Below, in pieces: positions 53,023-60,484 of a stretch of DNA of 64,000 nucleotides. The position numbers and the translations under genes are program-made. The notes beneath the pieces are model-generated. The model was not told where the DNA came from. It was given only the letters and a program-made list of their open reading frames with translations, and searched no databases. The stretch is from JAKACA01 sp050008715 (GTDB lineage: Bacteria; Actinomycetota; Acidimicrobiia; Acidimicrobiales; Bog-793): assembly GCA_050008715.1 (NCBI GenBank), contig JBEKMC010000003.1, forward strand, positions 1 through 64,000, read 5' to 3'. Each line of letters opens with the position of its first letter. Position 1 is the stretch's first letter.

Positions 53023-53724
53023 TCAGGCGCCCGCCTGCTCGATGTGTCCGAGGGACACGACGAATCGCCGTACGAGCCATTCGGGCGACGGCCATGGGAA
53101 CTCCGGGAGCGCCAAACGGAGGCTGACGGCGCCGTGCATCGCCACCCAGATGGTCGTGCTGTCGGCCACGACGTCGGTGCTGCCGGAGGCGCCCGACTCC
53201 ACGCACGCCTCGAGGGCGTCGACGAGCAGCGCGAACGACTCGGCGCCGTACTCGAGCAACGGGCGACCGCCTGGACCGATGAGCACCGGCTGGCAGTGGG
53301 CGGTGTCGGCGATGCGCTCCTCGGAGAAGAGCACGTTGTAGCGGGACGGGTGAGCCAGCGCGAAGCTGACGTAGGTCGTGCAACCGGCGACGAGCCGCTC
53401 GACGGCGTCGGTGTGCTCGGCGACGCCGGCGCCGATTGCGATGCGTAGGTCGTCGAAGATCTGCACGACGGCGGCCATCACGATGGCCTGCCGGTCGGGG
53501 AAGTGGGCGTAGATCGACGGTGCCGCGATGCCGACCTCGCGGGCGACGGCCCGTAGCGTGACGGCTTCGGACGAGCCCGTCCGCTCGATGATGGCGAGAG
53601 CGCCGGCGACGATCTCGTCGGCCAGCAGAGCGCCTTGCCCTCTGGCGTTCCGGCGCCTGCTCTGGCGCGGCGGGGCACCCCGGTCCGACGTGAGCGTGGG
53701 GAGGGGCTCGGGAGAAGTAGTCAC
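53023..53724 (-). CDS. TetR/AcrR family transcriptional regulator
   Basis: A 233-residue repressor. The HTH is VTLRAVAREVGIAAPSIYAH followed by FPDRQAIVMAAV (residues 50-80), after a 30-residue basic leader. The ligand domain resembles the WHG/TetR_C_33 type (FALAHPSRYNVLFSEERIAD). It is divergent from a DHA2-type exporter gene across 88 bp with palindromic sites, the standard arrangement for a TetR repressor of a drug exporter. Confidence 0.92.
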   Translation of the reverse strand: MTTSPEPLPTLTSDRGAPPRQSRRRNARGQGALLADEIVAGALAIIERTGSSEAVTLRAVAREVGIAAPSIYAHFPDRQAIVMAAVVQIFDDLRIAIGAGVAEHTDAVERLVAGCTTYVSFALAHPSRYNVLFSEERIADTAHCQPVLIGPGGRPLLEYGAESFALLVDALEACVESGASGSTDVVADSTTIWVAMHGAVSLRLALPEFPWPSPEWLVRRFVVSLGHIEQAGA

Positions 53725-53762
53725 GGGTTTCTACTTTACAACTGTTAGCTCATCTGTTTATA

Positions 53763-53790
53763 CTTACATACGTAAGGGAACGCTTGTAAG
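53763..53790. promoter_or_regulatory. Candidate TetR operator, CTTAC-N4-GTAAG and CTTGTAAG
   Basis: In the 88-bp divergent space, CTTAC-ATAC-GTAAG (53763-53776) is followed 6 bp later by CTTGTAAG (53783-53790). Both are dyads built from the same GTAAG half-site. An additional TTACAA occurs near 53746. The space is AT-rich compared with its surroundings. Binding by the adjacent TetR protein is inferred. Confidence 0.55.
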
Positions 53791-53812
53791 GACCGAAACG
53801 AGGAGGGACCCG

Positions 53813-55486
53813 ATGAGCATCGACACCACACCGGAACCGTGGGCACCGAGCGGCGGTGCTGTCACCGCCCAATGGCCTGACGGCCATCCCCACCGGAGGA
53901 TGATCCTGCTCGTCCTGTGCCTCAGCCTGCTCGTGGTCGTCATCGACAACACGATCCTCAACACGGCGCTGCCGACGATCGCCCGGGTGCTGCACGCCGG
54001 CACGTCGTCGCTGCAGTGGATCACCGACGCCTATACGTTGTGCTTCGCGGCGCTCCTCATCCCCGCCGGTGCCCTCGGCGACCAGTACGGGCGCCGGCGG
54101 TCGCTCATCGCCGGACTCATTGTCTTCGCCCTCGGCAGCTTGGGTGCATCGTTGACCTCGAGTACCGGCATCCTCATCGGCGCCCGCGTCGTGATGGGCC
54201 TCGGCGCCGCATTCGTCATGCCGGCGACGCTTTCCATCCTGAACGCCGTCTTTCCGCCGAAGGAGCGCCCACAGGCAATCGCCGCCTGGTCGGCCGTCGC
54301 CGGCGTGGGTATCGTCGTCGGGCCCACGCTGGGCGGCCTGTTGCTGTCGCACTTCTTTTGGGGAAGCGTGTTCCTCGTCAACATCCCACTCGTCGCCGTC
54401 GCGCTGTTCGGGGTGCTCCGCACGGTTCCGGAGACGGCTGAGCCGGGTGGCCGGCGGCTCGACCTCGTCGGGACGTTTCTCGTTGCCGGGGCGCTCTTCG
54501 CCGTCGTCGACGCGATCATCGAGGCGCCCGTGCGCGGATGGCTCTCGCCGGCGACGGGCCTGGAGGCGGTTCTCGGCGTCGCCGCCCTCGGTGTGTTCGC
54601 CTGGTGGGAGCTTCGCATCGCCCACCCGCTCGTCGATCTGCGCGTGTTCCGCAGCGGAGCATTCTCCGCAGCCGCCGGCTCGGTCACCGTCGTGTTCTTC
54701 GCCCTCTTCGGCAGCCTGTTCGTCCTGACCCAGTACCTGCAGCTCGTACACGGCTACAGCCCGCTGTCGGCCGGCCTGCGAGCGCTGCCGTTTGCCGTCG
54801 CCATGGGTGCGGTGTCGCCCATTTCGACGGTCCTTGCGAAGCGTGTGGGGATCCGAGTCGTCATCCCAGCCGGTATGGCGCTCATGGGCCTCGGGCTTCT
54901 CGACCTCTCCACGGCAGGCGTTCACACGACCTACCCGCCGCTCGCGATCGCCGTAGCGATCATGGGAGCGGGCATGGGTCTCGTCATGGCGCCCGCCAGC
55001 ACGACGATCATGACGGCGGTTCCCGCCCATCAGGCAGGCGCCGGCAGCGCCGTCAACGACACGATCCGTGAAGTCGGCGGGGCCCTCGGTGTGGCCGTCG
55101 TCGGCAGCCTGGCGGCGGCGATCTACCGGAGCCACCTGACGGGCGTGCTCGTGGTTCACCATGCTCCCGCCGTCATCGTGAAGATTGCCACGGGCTCGAT
55201 CGCGGCGGCCGACGCATTCGGAGCACGAGTCGGGGGCGTGGGCGGGAACGAACTGACATCGGCAGCCCACCAGGCCTTTACGACGGCGATGAGCACCGGC
55301 ATGCGGCTGGCGGCCGCAGTGGCATTGGCGGGTGCGGTCGGAAGCTACGTCCTCTTGAGGCGCCAAGGCGCACCCGCCGCGGTCACGACGCCGCTGTCGG
55401 ACCTGGCGCTCGCAACCGAAGCGGTCGCAACCGAAGCGGTGGCGACCGGGGCCGAGCGGACGCTCGTTCCCGTGCCGGCCGCCTGA
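53813..55486 (+). CDS. DHA2-family (EmrB/QacA type) MFS exporter
   Basis: A 557-residue exporter with 14 helices. Motif A is PAGALGDQYGRRRSL, motif C GVGIVVGPTLGGLL, and the first helix has CLSLLVVVIDNTILNTALPT, the LDxTIVNVALP motif of DHA2 transporters. The long end loop (AAADAFGARVGGVGGNE) precedes the last helix; the tail has a duplicated ATEAV stretch from a 15-bp perfect tandem repeat at 55411-55440. GAGGAGGG precedes ATG 53813. It is divergent from its probable TetR repressor and exports unknown lipophilic drugs or metabolites by proton antiport. Confidence 0.92.
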   Translation: MSIDTTPEPWAPSGGAVTAQWPDGHPHRRMILLVLCLSLLVVVIDNTILNTALPTIARVLHAGTSSLQWITDAYTLCFAALLIPAGALGDQYGRRRSLIAGLIVFALGSLGASLTSSTGILIGARVVMGLGAAFVMPATLSILNAVFPPKERPQAIAAWSAVAGVGIVVGPTLGGLLLSHFFWGSVFLVNIPLVAVALFGVLRTVPETAEPGGRRLDLVGTFLVAGALFAVVDAIIEAPVRGWLSPATGLEAVLGVAALGVFAWWELRIAHPLVDLRVFRSGAFSAAAGSVTVVFFALFGSLFVLTQYLQLVHGYSPLSAGLRALPFAVAMGAVSPISTVLAKRVGIRVVIPAGMALMGLGLLDLSTAGVHTTYPPLAIAVAIMGAGMGLVMAPASTTIMTAVPAHQAGAGSAVNDTIREVGGALGVAVVGSLAAAIYRSHLTGVLVVHHAPAVIVKIATGSIAAADAFGARVGGVGGNELTSAAHQAFTTAMSTGMRLAAAVALAGAVGSYVLLRRQGAPAAVTTPLSDLALATEAVATEAVATGAERTLVPVPAA

Positions 55487-55558
55487 GGCTGGCGAGCATG
55501 GCCGTCGCCGTTCAGACGGGGGCAGCCGGCGGCCGAGACGCTCATCGGAAGGAGCGCC

Positions 55559-56380
55559 TCAGGCGCCTGCCTCCTCGAGGGCGCGCCGCACGAGGACGGC
55601 GGCAAGATGACGGCGGTACTCGCTCGACGACCTGACGTCGCTCGGCGGCTCGAGCCCGTCAGAGGCATGCGAGGCCGCTTCGGCAGCGGAGGCGCCGTCG
55701 GCCACGGCCGCTTCGACTCCTGCCGCCAGCACCGGCGTGTCCGCCATATTGACGAGGGCGACGCCGGTGGTGCCGTTTCGGACGGCCGCGACTCCGACGA
55801 TCGCCCAGTCCTGAGCTCTCAAGGTGAACTTCTGAAACGACCAGCCGGCGTTCGCCACCTTGGGGAGGCGGATCTCGGTGAGTATCTCGTCGCGCGAGAG
55901 GGCGGTCTCGAGGAAGCTCGTGAAGAAGTTCGTCGCCGGCACGATGCGCTCTCCGGACGGCCCTGCCAGGACGAAGCTCGCCCGCAGCGCCAGGCAGACC
56001 GCCGGCAGGTCGGACGCCGGGTCGCCGTGCGCGATCGAGCCCCCGATCGTTCCACGATGCCGCACTTGCGGATCGCCGATCTGACCGGCGACATGAGCGA
56101 GGATCGGGACGTCACGGCGCACGACTCCGCTGTCGTGCACGTCGGCGTGCCGGGTGAGAGCGCCCACAGCGATGTGGTCGCCGGCGTCTCGCACGTAGGA
56201 GAGCTCACGGACGGGGCCGATGTCGACGAGCAGCGACGGTGACGACAGCCTCAGCTTCATGAGTGGGAGCAGGGAGTGGCCGCCGGCGAGAAGCTTGGCG
56301 TCGTCACCACCTTCGCCCAGCAACGTGATCGCCTCGTCGACAGACGAGGCCCTGCGGTAGTCGAACGACGACGGGATCAT
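55559..56380 (-). CDS. FAD-binding medium subunit of a molybdenum hydroxylase (CoxM-like)
   Basis: A 273-residue subunit. It has the FAD-binding motifs AKLLAGGHSLLPLMKLRL and RHRGTIGGSIAHGDPASDLP, which are diagnostic of CoxM/XdhB-type subunits, and the C-terminal CO_deh_flav_C domain (SFQKFTLRAQDWAIVGVAAV). The ATG at 56380 overlaps the stop of the large-subunit gene (ATGA). It passes electrons between the Fe-S subunit and an external acceptor. It is the last of the three genes and is convergent with the exporter gene (72 bp). Confidence 0.93.
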   Translation of the reverse strand: MIPSSFDYRRASSVDEAITLLGEGGDDAKLLAGGHSLLPLMKLRLSSPSLLVDIGPVRELSYVRDAGDHIAVGALTRHADVHDSGVVRRDVPILAHVAGQIGDPQVRHRGTIGGSIAHGDPASDLPAVCLALRASFVLAGPSGERIVPATNFFTSFLETALSRDEILTEIRLPKVANAGWSFQKFTLRAQDWAIVGVAAVRNGTTGVALVNMADTPVLAAGVEAAVADGASAAEAASHASDGLEPPSDVRSSSEYRRHLAAVLVRRALEEAGA

Positions 56381-58767
56381 CGGGCTTCCCCTTTTGCTTG
56401 GGCGATCGCCTGCCACACACGCTCCGGCGTGGCAGGCATCTCGAGGTCGGTGATGCCGTAGGGCGAGAGCGCGTCGATGATGGCGTTCATGACGGCCGGC
56501 GCCGAGCCGATCGTGCCGGCCTCGCCGACGCCCTTCACACCGAGGACGTTCGTCGGGCTCGGCGTGACGGTGGAAGCCGTCTCGAAGCTCGGCAGCTCCG
56601 AAGCGGCCGGCACCAGATAGTCGACGAAGGTGCTCGTGAGCAGGTTGCCCTCGTCGTCGTAGACGGCTTCCTCCCACAATGCCTGCGCGACCCCTTGCAC
56701 GATGCCGCCATGGACCTGGCCCTCGACGATGAGCGGGTTGACCTGGTTGCCGCAGTCGTCCACGGCGATGTACCGGTCGAGGCGGACGAGCCCGGTCTCG
56801 GTGTCGATCTCGACCACGGCGATATGAGTGCCGAAAGGAAACGAGAAGTTCGGCGGGTCGTAGTGAACCGACGCCTCCAGGTTCGGCTCCATCCCGTCAG
56901 GGAGGTTGTGGGCAGTGAAGGCCTCGAAGGCCACCGCGCCGAGCGGGATCTCCATGCTCGGGCTCCCCTTCACCCGGAACGACCCGCCTGTGAGCTCGAG
57001 ATCCTCGGCGGCAGCTTCGAGCAGGTGGGCGGCGATCTCCCGCGCCTTGTCGATCACCTTGTCGGTCGCGAGCGCCACGGCCACCCCGCCGACGGGAAGC
57101 GAGCGGGATCCGTAGGTGTCAAGCCCGTACGGCGAGATCGCCGTGTCCGAGTGCAACACGTCGACGTCGTCGGGGCTGACACCGAGGCGGTCCGCCACGA
57201 TCATCGACCAGGACGTCTCATGGCCCTGCCCGTGAGGCGACGAGCCCGTGACGACCTGCACCTTGCCGGTCGGCAGCAGGCGCACGGTTGCGGCCTCCCA
57301 GCCGCCGGCCGAGTAGTTGAGCGAAGCGAGGACCCGCGACGGCGCCAGCCCGCACATCTCCATGTAGGACGACACGCCGATACCGAGCTGCTTGTTGTCG
57401 CCCGCCGCCCGGCGCCGCGCCTGGTCGTCGCGCAGCGCCGTGTAGCCGGCGACGTCGAGCGCCTTGTCGAGCGCCAGCTCGTACTGGCCGCTGTCGTAGA
57501 CGAGTCCCGCCACCGAGGTGTAGGGGAACTGCTCGGTCTTCACGAAGTTGCGGCGGCGGATCTCGACGGTGTCGACGCCGACCTCGGCTGCCAGGGCGTC
57601 GATGGCCCGCTCGATCGCGTAAGTGGCCTCCGGGCGGCCCGCACCCCGGTAGGCGTCAGTCGGGGTCTTCGTCGTGAACACTGATGTGCACGAGAACGAG
57701 TACGCGGGGACGTCGTAGACGCCGGCGTACAAGAACGCCCCGAGAAGCGGGATCCCGGGCGTGACGAGCTGCAGGTACGCACCCATGTCGGCGAGCAGCT
57801 TCACCCGGATGGCGGTGATGCGTCCCTCGGCATCCGCCGCCAGCTCGATGTGCTGGATCTGCCCTCGGCCCTGGATCGTGGCGTGGCCGGCCTCGGAGCG
57901 CTCCTCCACCCAACGGATCGGACGGCCGAGGCGCTTGGCGAGCGTGAGGGCGAGGACCTCCTCGGCGTACACGTTCAACTTCGAGCCGAAACCCCCTCCG
58001 ACCGACGGGGCGACCACTCGCAGGCTCGTCTCGGAGATGCCGCACGTGATCGCCAGCATGATCTTCAAGATGTGCGGGATCTGCGTCGCCGAGTACAGCG
58101 TGTACTCCCCGCCGAACGGCTGTGGCACGACGACGACACCGCGGGGCTCCATGGCGGCGGGGATGAGCCGCTGTTGCACATAGCGCTTCGTGACGTGGTG
58201 GGCGGCGCTCGCGAAGGCAGCTTCGACGGCGGCAGCATCCGGGGTCAGCTCCCAGACGTAACTGGTGTTCGTACCCAGCGCCTCGTGCACGAGCACGCGA
58301 TCCGACAGGGCGTCCTCGAGGTCGACGACGGCAGGCAGCGGGTCGTACTCGACGACCACGGCGTCGGCGGCGTCCTGGGCGGCGTACTCGCTCTCCGCCA
58401 CGACGACGGCGACGCCGTCGCCCACGTAGCAGGCCACGTCGACCGCCAGGGGAAGGTGCGGGGGGTTCTTCATGTCCGCCGTGACGGGCCAGGCACACGG
58501 CATCGGTGCCGCCCAGGCGTCGCGGAGGTCGGCGCCCGAGAAAGCGGCGACGACACCGGGCATTGCCTTCGCGGGCTCGAGGTCGACCGACACGATGCGG
58601 GCGTGCGCCACGGGGCTGCGCACGAGAGCAAGGTGCAGGCTGCCGGGGACCCGTAGGTCGGCGACGAACAGCGACTCGCCGGTGAGGAGCGGCGGATCCT
58701 CCTTGCGCAGCCGTCGCGTCCCGACGACGGGCGTGTCCGACGCCGGCGGCGTCACGGTCGTCGTCAT
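56377..58767 (-). CDS. Molybdopterin-binding large subunit, form II CoxL-like (xanthine oxidase family)
   Basis: A 796-residue catalytic subunit. The active-site loop is AYRGAGRPEATY (372-383); form II has AYRGAGR where true aerobic CO dehydrogenase (form I) has AYxCSFR. No cysteine is present in this loop, so CO oxidation is doubtful and an aldehyde or N-heterocycle oxidation is more likely. VGGGFGSKLNVYAEEVLAL and the GVGEAGTIGSAPAVMNAI motif with catalytic Glu near the end complete the Mo-cofactor site. It overlaps both neighbours by ATGA, giving tightly coupled expression. No coxDEF-type maturation genes are within the window. Confidence 0.93.
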   Translation of the reverse strand: MTTTVTPPASDTPVVGTRRLRKEDPPLLTGESLFVADLRVPGSLHLALVRSPVAHARIVSVDLEPAKAMPGVVAAFSGADLRDAWAAPMPCAWPVTADMKNPPHLPLAVDVACYVGDGVAVVVAESEYAAQDAADAVVVEYDPLPAVVDLEDALSDRVLVHEALGTNTSYVWELTPDAAAVEAAFASAAHHVTKRYVQQRLIPAAMEPRGVVVVPQPFGGEYTLYSATQIPHILKIMLAITCGISETSLRVVAPSVGGGFGSKLNVYAEEVLALTLAKRLGRPIRWVEERSEAGHATIQGRGQIQHIELAADAEGRITAIRVKLLADMGAYLQLVTPGIPLLGAFLYAGVYDVPAYSFSCTSVFTTKTPTDAYRGAGRPEATYAIERAIDALAAEVGVDTVEIRRRNFVKTEQFPYTSVAGLVYDSGQYELALDKALDVAGYTALRDDQARRRAAGDNKQLGIGVSSYMEMCGLAPSRVLASLNYSAGGWEAATVRLLPTGKVQVVTGSSPHGQGHETSWSMIVADRLGVSPDDVDVLHSDTAISPYGLDTYGSRSLPVGGVAVALATDKVIDKAREIAAHLLEAAAEDLELTGGSFRVKGSPSMEIPLGAVAFEAFTAHNLPDGMEPNLEASVHYDPPNFSFPFGTHIAVVEIDTETGLVRLDRYIAVDDCGNQVNPLIVEGQVHGGIVQGVAQALWEEAVYDDEGNLLTSTFVDYLVPAASELPSFETASTVTPSPTNVLGVKGVGEAGTIGSAPAVMNAIIDALSPYGITDLEMPATPERVWQAIAQAKGEAR

Positions 58768-59246
58768 GGCGTAACGGCCGCAATGGCGGCTCGACTCGTC
58801 TCAGCGGCTGCCAGGACGGAGCGGACGATGTTGTGATAGCCGGTGCAGCGGCAGAGGTTGCCCTCGAGACCCATCCTCACGTCTTCCTCCGTCGGGTTGG
58901 GGTGTTCGGCGAGGAGCGAGGTCGCCGCCATCACCATTCCCGGCGTGCAGTACCCGCACTGCAGGCCGTGGTTCTGGCGGAACGCTTCCTGCATCGGATG
59001 GAGTTCGGTTCCGGCGAGGCCCTCGATCGTCGTGATCTCGGCGCCCTCGGCCTGGACGGCGAGCATCGTGCAGGACTTCACGGACTCGCCTCCGACGTGC
59101 ACCGTGCAGGCGCCGCACGACGACGTGTCGCAGCCGATGTTCGTCCCGGTGAGCCCGAGCACGTCACGCAGGTAGTGGACGAGCAACAGGCGAGGCTCGA
59201 CGTCGCTGTCCCTCGCCTGGCCGTTCACGGTCAGGGACACTCTCAT
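58764..59246 (-). CDS. [2Fe-2S] small subunit of the molybdenum hydroxylase (CoxS-like)
   Basis: A 160-residue ferredoxin-type subunit. The plant-type cluster ligands are IGCDTSSCGACTVHVGGESV with a fourth Cys in VKSCTMLAV; the second cluster has HGLQCGYCTPGMVMA and GNLCRCTGYHNIV. ATG 59246 follows GGGGGAG; the longer open frame adds 14 basic residues without similarity. It is first of three genes (S, L, M), each overlapping the next by four bases. Confidence 0.95.
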   Translation of the reverse strand: MRVSLTVNGQARDSDVEPRLLLVHYLRDVLGLTGTNIGCDTSSCGACTVHVGGESVKSCTMLAVQAEGAEITTIEGLAGTELHPMQEAFRQNHGLQCGYCTPGMVMAATSLLAEHPNPTEEDVRMGLEGNLCRCTGYHNIVRSVLAAAETSRAAIAAVTP

Positions 59247-59367
59247 GCGGCTCCCCCTTCTCTTTCGATGGCGTTGTCTGCCTAGCACCCCCGGGATCGG
59301 GTAACAAGGCCCCGGGGCACTCGACGGTCTCTGAGCCGAATGCTTGCGGCGCCGTTACCGTGAGACC

Positions 59368-60321
59368 ATGCGCATCCTCCTCATCGGTGGGTCGTCCTTC
59401 GTCGGGCGCCACATCACGGAGCGGGCCCTCAACGAAGGGCACACGGTCACACTCTTCAATCGCGGCGAGACGAACCCGGACGCCTTCCCCGAAGTCGAGC
59501 GGATCCACGGGGATCGCAACGTCGATCTCTCCCGCCTGACGGGGCGTGAGTGGGACGCCACCATCGACGTCTGCGCCTACGTGCCTCGCCAGGTGCGCAC
59601 CGTCCTTGCGGCCCTCGGTACCGGGGCGGGCCTCTACACGTTCATCTCGACGATCAGCGTGTATCCCGAGGACGTGTCCGCAGGCTTCACGGAACGAGCC
59701 GCTCTCGTCGAGCCGTCGTACGAGACCGAGGTCACGATGGAGCTGTACGGTGCGCTCAAGGTCGGCTGCGAGCTGACGGCACGGAAGTTTGCCGGCGAGG
59801 ACCGGCTGTGCATCGTGCGCCCCGGATACGTGGTGGGGCCGTACGACCCGACGCACCGTTTCGCCTACTGGATCGAGCGCGTCGCTGCCGGTGGCCGCCT
59901 GCTCGGACCGGCTGCCGCTCAGCCGATGCAGGTCATCGACGGCCGCGACCTCGCCGCGTTCGTGATCGGGCTCGTCGAGAACGAGACCGCCGACGTCTTC
60001 CATGCGACAGCGCCCGATCCGCCGGTCACCTTCGCCGAGGTCCTCGACGACATCGCCGCCGGCCTCGACCTGCCCAGTCCCGACGTCCAGTGGGGCGACG
60101 CCAGGGACGAGCTGCCGCTGTCCGACTCCGGTGACTCATGGGGCATGCTCGCCGCCAACGTCAGCAAGGCCGTATCCAATGGCCTTGCCTGGCGGCCGCT
60201 CGCCGACACCGTGCGCGACATGGCCGCCTGGCTGGAGCAGGCGCGCGCCGCCGGTACGTACCAGGAGCGAGACGGGGCACTCACGCGCGAGCGAGAGCAA
60301 CAGATCCTGTCCGAGCTGTAG
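59368..60321 (+). CDS. NAD-dependent epimerase/reductase, extended SDR type
   Basis: A 317-residue Rossmann-fold protein. The nucleotide motif is MRILLIGGSSFVGRHI (GGxxFxG form), followed by the Arg of LFNRGETNPDAFP, which suggests NADP or NAD, and HGDRNVDLSRLTGREWDATI. The active-site Tyr-x3-Lys appears in MELYGALKVGCELTARKF, and VDVCAYVPRQVRTVL follows the atypical branch often annotated as an isoflavone-reductase- or RNA-binding-like epimerase. ATG 59368 begins the fold; the ORF is open a little further upstream. It is divergent from the small hydroxylase subunit (121 bp). Confidence 0.87.
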   Translation: MRILLIGGSSFVGRHITERALNEGHTVTLFNRGETNPDAFPEVERIHGDRNVDLSRLTGREWDATIDVCAYVPRQVRTVLAALGTGAGLYTFISTISVYPEDVSAGFTERAALVEPSYETEVTMELYGALKVGCELTARKFAGEDRLCIVRPGYVVGPYDPTHRFAYWIERVAAGGRLLGPAAAQPMQVIDGRDLAAFVIGLVENETADVFHATAPDPPVTFAEVLDDIAAGLDLPSPDVQWGDARDELPLSDSGDSWGMLAANVSKAVSNGLAWRPLADTVRDMAAWLEQARAAGTYQERDGALTREREQQILSEL

Positions 60322-60484
60322 GGGCCGGGCGGCCGGCGGCGGGGGCGGCTGTTCCCGGGTGAAATGCCGAACCTCGTGCAGCAGGCGACCGGAGGGTACC
60401 CCCGGCGGTTACCTTGCGCACGAGGTTGCCGAGGAAGGCATCCCGCGACTTGCCTCCGAGCCGCTGACGACAGCGTCGGACGCG

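Noticed and set aside
53750..55366. A 538-codon minus-strand frame opposite the exporter
   Set aside because: Composition is Asp/Arg/Gly-rich with no domain; the 14-helix exporter lies on the other strand.
56377..59246. True aerobic carbon monoxide dehydrogenase
   Set aside because: The active-site loop is AYRGAGR (form II), lacking the AYxCSFR cysteine loop.
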